From Perilla frutescens (taxonomy: Eukaryota > Streptophyta > Magnoliopsida > Lamiales > Lamiaceae), in NCBI GenBank assembly GCA_026008535.1, contig BRKX01000004.1:29640501-29704500 (forward strand): a stretch of DNA of 64,000 nucleotides, given 5' to 3'. A program made the position numbers and the translations under genes. Position 1 is the stretch's first letter. Every line of letters begins with the position of its first letter. Positions 58,890-64,000 of the stretch are shown piece after piece. Below the pieces are notes generated by a model that saw only the letters and a program-made list of their open reading frames with translations, made no database searches and had not been told where the DNA came from.

Positions 58890-59945
58890 ATGGCCGAATT
58901 ATCCAGATCTCTAAACTCCTTCAAAGAGAAACTTATGAGAGACAAATTCCTTGATAGGAAGAAATTTCAAATGATTCTAAATGAATCAAACAATCCAATC
59001 CTTCTGTCAAATCTTCACAAGACAGGAATTCTTCACTACCTGGAAACACCACCAAAGTTCTTTAGACAAAACTTGGTGAGTGAATTTTTGCTTCAAGTAA
59101 AATTGTCTACAGATGGAAAGACAGTATCATCAGTGATTCAAGGCCGGCTACTCCAAATCACTGAAAGAACAATTGCAGAAGTATTCGAGCTTCCACAAGA
59201 AGGTTCATTAGTTCAAGAACTAAAGGAATCTGCAGAGTCATACTGGAGAGAATGGAAAGCTTCAACCTGCAACAAGCAATTCAGTTTTACAACTGCTAAA
59301 ACTAACCTAAAGCCCGAGTATGGCATTCTACTCGATATAACGAACAAAATGATGTTCGAAGCTATTGGAAGCTGAGTTAACTCACCCAAGAGAGATACAA
59401 GATTATGATTCACCTTGCTGAAGGGCGACAAATAAACTGGGAAGAATTCGTCTTCCAACAATTCAAGCATCAAATCATCAAGGCCTCTGACTCAAAGAAC
59501 TCTGGTAAATTTGAGTCCAAGGTAGGACTTGTTCTAAGAACGAGCAAAATGCTTGAAGACCTGTTGAAGCTTCCAAACGAAGAACAAAGGCCAGGACGAG
59601 CAACAACACCTCAAGAAATTCAACTGCCAATGCTATTCATTCTCCAAAATCAAAGAATGAATCACCAGTTGATTTCTAGGTTTGCTCTGATCCAGATGAG
59701 CTTATTCCATTCATTGGAATCCCTCATCCGAACTATGGAGCAGACTATTTCAGAAGCACATGCCCTTCTCTCCAGCTGACTGAAGAAAATATTCGCACTT
59801 TCTATAGTGGTGAATATGCAGACAAAGGTGCACAAAAGGAAGTGGCCAATCTCCTTCTCACTCACTTTGCTTTCATTGCACAACGTGATCAAGAGTTATT
59901 CAAACAACTCCACCGGTATTTCTATTGGTATAACTGGAGACATTC
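58890..59945 (+). pseudogene. SIRE-like extra ORF 2 (paralogue of ORF 1), truncated
   Basis: Starts MAELSRSLNSFKEKLMRDK; DKFLDRKKFQMILNES near residue 18 aligns with ORF 1. LVSEFLLQVKLSTDGKTVS and LLQITERTIAEVFELP, then after a stop (59373) and frameshift INWEEFVFQQFKHQII and KVGLVLRTSKMLEDLL, again parallel to ORF 1. A shifted frame (LTEENIRTFYSGEYADKG, then QRDQELFKQLHRYF) stays open to 59945, where the Tekay-type LTR interrupts it. The 280 bp upstream has a CATAAAAAGTCC and a CT-rich leader like that before ORF 1. Confidence 0.7.
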
Positions 59946-60256
59946 TGTAACGCCCCGGTCCCGGGAGAAGGGCAGGGGACCGGTGCGCTACTTGGGGAAA
60001 GGGGAAAGGGGTTGTTGAACAGAAGCAATCAAAGAAATAGGGTTAGTGCCCTAAAAATATGGGCAGCATAACCTCTATAAATGGATCAATCCACGCTTTT
60101 AAAGCGTATGAAATGACTCAAACCAGATACCATGACTCTTAGGATGAACCCAAGAAAGAATAACAAAGGCAAACTTCAATGTAAATAATAACAGTTCAAA
60201 GGTTAACTGTTAATAGGTTAGGCATAAAAAAAAAGCCAGACTGATGTATGTCCAAA

Positions 60257-60416
60257 TACTTAAAGTAAAGAGATGCCAGGCTCCCGCCTGTCGTGAAAGC
60301 AATATAAAGCCAGGCTTTTGCCTTGACATGAAAAACAATGTAAAGCCAGGCTTGCGCCTGTCTGAGTAAGGAAAGTAAATAAATGCCAGGCTTTCGCCTG
60401 TCAGGAACAGAAAGTA
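60257..60416. repeat. hairpin tandem repeat, about 35-50 bp units
   Basis: Four imperfect units with the core GCCAGGCTTTCGCCTGTC (variants TCCCGCC, TTTTGCC, TGCGCC), each preceded by AAAGTAAA- or AATGTAAA-like sequence. CAGGC...GCCTG forms a short stem with a tetraloop-sized loop. Confidence 0.85.
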
Positions 60417-60419
60417 AAC

Positions 60420-60706
60420 GGGATTCGGAGAACCGAACACTCCGTAACAATAAAGAAAATGGGATTCGGAGAACCGAACACTCCATAACAGTAAAGAAAA
60501 TGGGATTCGGAGAACCGAACACTCCATAACAGTAAATAAAATGGGATTCGGAGAACCGAACACTCCATAACAGTAAAGAAAATGGGATTCGGAGAACCGA
60601 ACACTCCATAACCGTAAATAAAATGGGATTCGGAGAACCGAACACTCCATAACAGTAAATAAAATGGGATTCGGAGAACCGAACACTCCATAACAATAAT
60701 CAGAGT
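60420..60706. repeat. 41-bp hairpin minisatellite, 7 units
   Basis: Units begin at 60420, 60461, 60502, 60543, 60584, 60625 and 60666, exactly 41 bp apart. Each holds TTCGGAGAACCGAA, a 5-bp stem (TTCGG/CCGAA) with a 4-nt loop. Units differ mainly in the CCATAACAGTAAAGAAAAT tail. Because 41 is not a multiple of 3, the reverse strand is open in all frames; those ORFs are artefacts. Confidence 0.97.
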
Positions 60707-62080
60707 AAGCGGACAAAAACGCAGTGCATTTATTCAGACACAAAAGGTAACCATGTTCTCAGTTGGACTCCACACATAAAAGAAACATATACATCAAAAG
60801 ATAGCCCTTCAGCCTTAGCACAACCGTCCACCATCCCGCAGCTCATCCTGAAAATATTTGAAAAGATTTGGGCGTGAGTACTAATGCACTCAGTGGGTAC
60901 TTTTGAGAAAAACCTTCAGAATCATTTTATAAAATAGAATATCCAATCATATTGAGAGCATATCATGGAAAGCTTTCAAAACAGAAAATTTGTGAATTCC
61001 ATGTATACAAAATCATTTTCGTTCCATCATTGCGCGCAACTCTCCCCTAGAACGCTTACGGTGAGTCGGTTCGTGTACACAACCCGGCTGCTTAAGGTTG
61101 GACACTGCCCTGTTTGCTTGGGGCTCGATATCGTGAACCATTGTAGTTTCGTCACCAAAAACAGTAGTAAGACTTACATGAGTCAGGAGAGCACATCAAA
61201 TACAGTCATGAGTTGGATATTCAATCATATTCATTTTATAAATATCAGGGCTTAATAACCCGAAACATATTTTTATATAATAAAAACCCACCTGGTAATC
61301 TGAGCTAGATCTAGATTCTGATTCTGATCTCAACTAGAAGTCTCCTTCTTCTGTGCCTATAAGATTATCCGGCAACTTAGTTTCGATGAATGACTACCAT
61401 TATGTCAAAATCTAACCTTTCTTAGCTATGAAGTAAATATTATAATATCTACTATCTTAATACGCAGCACCCGGATCATCAAAATATTTTGACTCTTAAG
61501 GGAACTTTACTCAGGGCATTTTTATAAAGAAAAACCGTTTAGGAAGTTTTGGCATACGGGGTGGTCAAACCCGTATCCTAAAATTAATTCGGTACAAATA
61601 AATTCATACCGCAAGATCTGCCCATTGGAAAAATATGAAACTTTAAATAAAAATACTATATTTTGACACGGAACAACTTTTGAGTTTAAAAATACGATAG
61701 GGCTATCCATGAAGGATAGATCTGAAAAAGACTACAATTTAATAATCGGATACCCAAAATATACCCGAAATTAAAAAGTGACAACATGGAAAATGTATAT
61801 AAATATACATAGAACATAAAACCCTAAAGACACTTTTTGATTCGATGACCCGAAAGAGTCACCGATTTGAAAGGTGGTGGCGACTTTTGGCGGCGGTCAC
61901 GATGATTTTCCATCGTGATCGTCCGTCGTGTCATCATTTCAATCACGTATTCGTGATCTATGCGTTGACACCTTCAAAATGACTATTTCGGAAATGAAAT
62001 AGGAAACTAGAGACGTACCTTCTCTAGAAGCTGCTCGGCGTTTCGATTTTGAAAATGAATGAAAAATGAAACCTTAACCT

Positions 62081-62107
62081 CCTATTTATAGAAGAAAAAT
62101 AAATAGG
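62081..62107 (-). promoter_or_regulatory. inverted repeat at the TATA box of the third Tekay-type LTR
   Basis: CCTATTTAT (62081-62089) and ATAAATAGG (62099-62107) are perfect 9-bp inverted arms around AGAAGAAAA. On the minus strand the TATA box CTATAAATAGG overlaps one arm. Confidence 0.5.
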
Positions 62108-62450
62108 ATAATATTTCGAAAAAGAAATTGGATAATGACGGATGTGCCTTAGTTATCCAAATCTATTACCTTTCACCCTAAAATTGTGCCAAGTGTTCAT
62201 TTGAACTCGAAATTGGAAAATTCAAAGTTTGGCACGATGCTTGAAAATTTTTCTATCAACCCAAGAAAAATATCAGAACATATTTTTAAAGCAATTTTTG
62301 ACCAAAAAAATTTTTAATAGATTTCCCTGGCTGCGATTTTCCTTTATTTGAGTCCTTTAAGGACCCAACTTCTTACCTAAATTACCCTCAGGTAACATAA
62401 GTTGAGTAAAACCCCTCTAAAATATTTCGGGGTATTACATTCTACCCTCC

Positions 62451-62801
62451 TTAATAAAAATTTCGTCCCGAAATTTGCGTACCTCTATAGGGTAAATCAG
62501 GGTACAACTCCTTGATTCTGCTTTCAAGCTCCCAGGTAGCTTCCTCTCTCCCATGGTTATTCCATAGGACTTTCACCAGTGATATCTGTTTGTTCCGTAA
62601 TTTTTGGACCTTTTGGTCAAGAATAGCCTCTGGTTTTTCTTCATATGATAAATCCTGGTTCAAGACTATCTCCTCATTCTTTATACCGTGTTGAGGATCA
62701 AACAAGTACTTTCTCAATATGGAGACATCAATTACGTTATGAACCTTAGCTAGAAACAGCAATATGACTAGTTTATAAACTATCTCATCATTCCTAGCCA
62801 A
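62451..62801 (-). pseudogene. Tekay-type integrase C-terminus with chromodomain
   Basis: 117 codons ending in the usual place before the purine tract. HNVIDVSILRKYLFDPQH (normally VHNVFHVSMLRKY.DPSH), LNQDLSYEEKPEAILDQKVQKL, then the chromodomain block ISLVKVLWNNHGREEATWEL and LYPDL. This aligns with the 39.6-kb copy. Upstream on this strand homology decays quickly. Confidence 0.88.
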
Positions 62802-64000
62802 AACACTATTTATCTCGAGTTGTAAATCTTACTAAGACGTATAATCTGCCTTCGTCCACTTTAACTTGATGCGCATGACTCTTCATACGTTCTTCTCTGC
62901 ATCTTTCTTCAAATATTCTTTAGCATCATCCTTTAAGTCGAGAAAAGAGAGAGAGAGAGAGAGAGAATAGATATCGATCCACCTGAATCAAAGCATATTA
63001 TCTCGATCATCGTATGCGTCACGCTGAACTTGAGACATTCATTCTTGCACTTGTCCTTGCTCCTCGATCAAAAATGTATAGAGGCATGTGTAGCGAGAAC
63101 GGATCTATCATTCGCGAGTCTTCATCAACATTCGAAATTCTCCCAACATGCTCCTCAAATGCGCATATGAACGCGAACGACATTTCCTAGAAATCCATAT
63201 AACTCAAGCCATCTAAAAGAATATACTTATCCACTCTAAGTTCTTTCTATGTTCAAGACTACAAGGCACTACATAATCGTTCCCACCTTTTTAGTCAATT
63301 TGTTCTTTATAATCATTCATTAGATTCTCGGTTGAACCGGAATCCAGATGTCCCAGACATCCCATTAAAACCATAGGCGAACCACGGCCTTGCCGTGAAC
63401 CCTCTTTCATGTAGGATTAAATCCAAACATGACATAATACATTCTTTTGAAATTTCACATCATAACAGATTAACACATTTCAGTGGAACCAATCTATGTA
63501 GACTCATAATCTTAAACGTGGAAAAACACTTAATCAACCTATGTTCCACAAGAATCTTAACAGAGGCACTTAAAATCCAATCTATGTGTATAAGTCACAA
63601 TTGGCTATGTTCATCTACATTCTCAATCAAATCATTCTACGTTCATATTTCATCTTCATAAGCATTCTCGGTTTCCCATCAATTTAACATCATCACATTT
63701 CCAATTACTTTAACATTCTCACATTTCCAATCACTTACACATTATCACATTTCTAATCATAGGGCATTAATTACTATCACCACACATTCCTTCAAATCAT
63801 ATCATGGACATATAGTCCCATTAAAAAAAAAAAAAAATAATTCAATACCATCTGGGCACAATGTCCCACAATTTTTTTACCATCATGGACAATAAGTCCC
63901 TTTTATTCATAACCATCATCATATGGACAGATAGTCCAAAATGATACCATTATCCTTTCGAAACCATCATTGGCGCGACTTTTCATAAATATCATCAATG
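62802..64000. other. unassigned region with simple and palindromic repeats
   Basis: No convincing ORF. A (GA)n microsatellite lies at about 62945-62968. CACATTTCCAATCACTT-like units repeat at 63690-63765. A palindromic word of the form GGAC-N5-GTCC recurs at 63806, about 63854, 63887 and 63925, with CATCAT words between, and an A-run lies at 63822-63838. It may be internal or LTR sequence of the Tekay-type element or another element; I cannot assign it. Confidence 0.45.

Larger units (their letters stand above)
49329..59945 (+). mobile_element. SIRE-like copia element with two extra ORFs, 3'-truncated
   Basis: 5' LTR (49329-51071), PBS TGGTATCAGAGC at 51074-51085, gag, pol, a noncoding spacer, then two tandem env-position ORFs. 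The order and the extra-ORF position are SIRE/Maximus-like. It is cut at 59945 by a Tekay-type LTR, so the 3' LTR is absent. Short AACTGA/CAGTT words are remarkably dense in the LTR and in the 56780-57340 spacer. Confidence 0.92.
59946..62439 (-). mobile_element. Tekay-type gypsy 3' LTR (third family)
   Basis: 2494 bp; left end TGTAACGCCCCGGTCCC, right end GGGGTATTACA, followed on the right by the complement of a purine tract (TTCTACCCTCCTTAA) and the integrase end, so the element reads on the minus strand and this is its 3' LTR. It is inserted after CATTC in SIRE-like extra ORF 2. It is diverged from the other Tekay LTRs here. It contains two tandem arrays (60257-60416 and 60420-60706). Confidence 0.92.

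Noticed and set aside
60196..60743. Long overlapping reverse-strand ORFs rich in repeated SVRFSES-like peptides
   Set aside because: They are translations of the 41-bp and neighbouring tandem repeats in an LTR; the non-multiple-of-3 period keeps all frames open. No start context or homologue is visible.

Overview
This window is plant nuclear DNA, almost certainly from a eudicot. The evidence is plant-type LTR retrotransposons (Ty1/copia lineages resembling Ale, Tork/TNT1 and SIRE, and Ty3/gypsy chromoviruses resembling Tekay and CRM), tRNA-iMet primer-binding sites, a tRNA-derived SINE and AT-rich filler. I find no host protein gene, rRNA, functional tRNA or prokaryotic feature. Nearly all of the sequence is transposable elements nested in one another, as in heterochromatin or pericentromere. 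Every coding region is broken by stops or frameshifts.

Layout. 1-3745: 3' part of a plus-strand Ale-like copia element. 3746-5668: remnant of a minus-strand copia element (AT-rich leader, PBS, truncated LTR). 5669-9957: 3' part of a plus-strand SIRE-like copia element with an extra env-position ORF and its 3' LTR. 9958-11333: AT-rich DNA dense in AACGTTA motifs. 11334-19140 and 25916-33818: two near-identical copies (A and B) of about 7.8-7.9 kb, offset by about 14.6 kb, the product of a tandem duplication. Each copy begins at a SINE and runs through a CACTA-like remnant, copia element 1, a Tekay LTR, a CRM-like LTR and a copia-2 LTR.

Copy A continues into the copia-2 internal region (19141-23844) and a truncated Tekay LTR (23845-25915), which abuts copy B. 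Copy B carries the full nest. Copia 1 (26940-49156, TSD AACTG/TACTG) contains a rearranged Tekay element (30172-43034, TSD GCATC). That contains a CRM-like element (32032-39299, TSD GCTCC), which contains a solo copia-2 LTR (32394-33818, TSD CGTGG). The empty site for the solo LTR survives in the partner CRM LTR at 38449-38453.

49329-59945: plus-strand SIRE-like element with a 44-bp minisatellite in its LTR, gag-pol, and two tandem, mutually similar extra ORFs. It is truncated by 59946-62439, a Tekay-type LTR with two hairpin-forming tandem repeat arrays, followed by the decayed integrase end of that minus-strand element and an unassigned tail to 64000.

How the parts relate: no genes cooperate here. 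The window is a stratigraphic record. Insertion order follows from the nesting: copia 1, then Tekay, then CRM-like, then copia 2, then a second Tekay LTR. A tandem duplication followed, and then LTR-LTR recombination in copy B only. A recurrent structural theme is an inverted repeat at or around the TATA box in several unrelated LTR families.
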